Assembly: GCF_027921745.1 (NCBI RefSeq)
Contig: NC_079240.1
Location: forward strand, 2,101,001-2,165,000
Direction: 5' to 3'
Length of the DNA: 64,000 nt
Origin: Schizosaccharomyces osmophilus
Lineage: Eukaryota > Ascomycota > Schizosaccharomycetes > Schizosaccharomycetales > Schizosaccharomycetaceae
In this document: piece after piece, positions 62,997 through 64,000 of the stretch
How positions within the stretch are numbered: the first letter of the stretch is position 1
Layout of the letters: each line of letters starts with the position of its first letter
Translations under genes and position numbers: made by a program
The notes under the pieces: generated by a model
The model's input: the letters and a program-made list of their open reading frames with translations, nothing else
Databases searched by the model: none
Told to the model about the DNA's origin: nothing

Positions 62997-64000
62997 CTAA
63001 AGAAAAAGAGAAATGAGAAAGAATACGGCAAAACACGTGAACAGGACCGAGAAAAGATACAGAATTTCAAGACGTGATTTGAGGCGAACAGTAGTATTCA
63101 ACCGCCTAGGGCCAGGAAAGCTTCCTGTTTTTTGAAAATCTTCTATGAGTTGATCTTTTTCATACCAGCGTTGGTATAGCCATTTTGTAAAAAGTTTCTC
63201 CTCCAAAGGGATGTCTGAAATACGGAATCTACGAACATGGACATGCATGCGACGAAGGCGAACACCTTCAAAGAATAACTGCTGAAGAGAAAATGCCTCT
63301 GCAGCATATTTCTTAGGATAATGATCAGAAAAAGCGAATGTAAAATCATATAAGTAATTCATGGAATCTCGTAATTGGGTGATACTGTAAAATAAGCCCC
63401 GAACACGTGGAAGCATTAGATTTTTGGGCATGGCAACACCTGCCTTGTCAGCATAAAGCTTGCTACGTTCATACGTGTTTTGAACAAGGTTGGTTCCCTC
63501 AGGAAACATTAATAAGCTGGCGGGCTCGGGAACTTTATTAATAAACCTGAATTCGCGCTCCATTGTAGCAGCATCCTTATTCCATTTTCTCGAAAGGAAA
63601 ACGAATCGGTACAACTGCATACCCCAACCTAGAATAGGGACCCATTTTAAAGAATCTTTCAAGACGATATAGATAAAGCCATGCTGTTTTGCAGTGTACG
63701 CTAACCACCAGATGTACATCCAATCTGTATAAAGTTGATGGTTCGCCATTACTATATTGCGTTCCGATGCGATTGTTTCTAAGCAACTATTTCGATCGAG
63801 ATAGAAAAGGTTTCGCAGCTCAGGGTCATATGTTAAGGTCACAGGAGTAGGGCTAAAAGATTGAACGAGGAATACAAACAGGATACCTGCGAAAGTTTTC
63901 GTGAAAGATATATACTTGTTGTATAATTTTTTGCTGATTAAAATGAAGGGTGTTCCAAGCACCTCTGAAATACAAATGCTGACTGTACCAACAGTCAAGC
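62997..64000 (-). CDS. Lysophospholipid acyltransferase (AGPAT family), 5' end outside window
   Basis: The protein transfers an acyl chain to a lysophospholipid in the ER membrane; exact substrate is not readable. At least 333 residues are present and the reading frame continues past the right edge, so the N-terminus is missing. The acyltransferase motifs are complete: NHQLYTDWMY (NHxxxxD-type block I), a central LSRKWNKD segment and block III FPEGTN. Hydrophobic segments near the left part (FAGILFVFLVQSF) and at the C-terminus (LYLFSVLFTCFAVFFLISLF) would anchor it. Related to the Cst26/LCLAT1 branch by layout. Same order beside the GTPase and rhb1 as I recall in S. pombe. Confidence 0.85.
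   Translation of the reverse strand, partial: LTVGTVSICISEVLGTPFILISKKLYNKYISFTKTFAGILFVFLVQSFSPTPVTLTYDPELRNLFYLDRNSCLETIASERNIVMANHQLYTDWMYIWWLAYTAKQHGFIYIVLKDSLKWVPILGWGMQLYRFVFLSRKWNKDAATMEREFRFINKVPEPASLLMFPEGTNLVQNTYERSKLYADKAGVAMPKNLMLPRVRGLFYSITQLRDSMNYLYDFTFAFSDHYPKKYAAEAFSLQQLFFEGVRLRRMHVHVRRFRISDIPLEEKLFTKWLYQRWYEKDQLIEDFQKTGSFPGPRRLNTTVRLKSRLEILYLFSVLFTCFAVFFLISLFL

Noticed and set aside
1-64000. Tf-type retrotransposon or solo LTR, CRISPR, 5S rRNA
   Set aside because: No reverse transcriptase or integrase frames, no recognisable LTR ends, no spaced repeats and no 5S sequence were seen.

Overview
The window is nuclear DNA from a fission yeast (genus Schizosaccharomyces), most likely a species other than S. 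pombe such as one of the octosporus/cryophilus/osmophilus group. Evidence: AT-rich gene-dense DNA; many short introns with GTATGT/GTAAGT donors, CTAAC/CTAAT branch sites and TAG/CAG acceptors; HomolD boxes (CAGTCACA) in front of three ribosomal protein genes; proteins whose lengths after splicing match fission yeast proteins closely (Yop1 182, Rec14 302, Rheb 185, Nsa2 260 residues) but with clear sequence divergence. Splice models were built by hand from the reading frames.

The layout is a mosaic of blocks that I recall as collinear in S. pombe but lying at separate loci there (synteny from memory). 617-6972: psi1, yop1, pop5, ITPase. 7950-10822: two unrecognised genes, then ade5. 11378-20692: puf6, yar1, acidic P1, nsa2, cwf18, apl4. 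20693-24258: a poorly conserved stretch with a Mug135-like gene, a small membrane ORF and tRNA-Thr. 24708-30003: gpx1, gem7, rec14, css1. 30304-38385: orc2, tRNA-Leu, a ubiquitin-like-looking gene, rpl27, rps0, gpi15, tRNA-Arg, aps2. 38905-55445: ClC, noc3, lub1, cwf29, snx3, a CENP-B-like gene, mitochondrial uL14, a small conserved gene, sog2. 56547-57416: rhp14. 58414-64000: wpl1, rhb1, a YchF-type GTPase, and an acyltransferase that runs off the right edge.

Most genes are housekeeping: ribosome assembly (puf6, yar1, nsa2, noc3, three ribosomal proteins), splicing (cwf18, cwf29, gem7), trafficking (apl4, aps2, snx3, lub1), DNA replication, repair and cohesion (orc2, rhp14, wpl1, rec14). The less ordinary parts are the CENP-B-like domesticated pogo transposase inserted in an otherwise collinear block, lineage-restricted genes at block junctions, a ClC protein with Gln at the proton-glutamate position, and promoter motifs that predict regulation (a CRE before gpx1, twin MCBs before wpl1, forkhead sites around the Mug135-like gene). 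I saw no CRISPR, retroelement, rRNA gene, centromeric or telomeric repeat.
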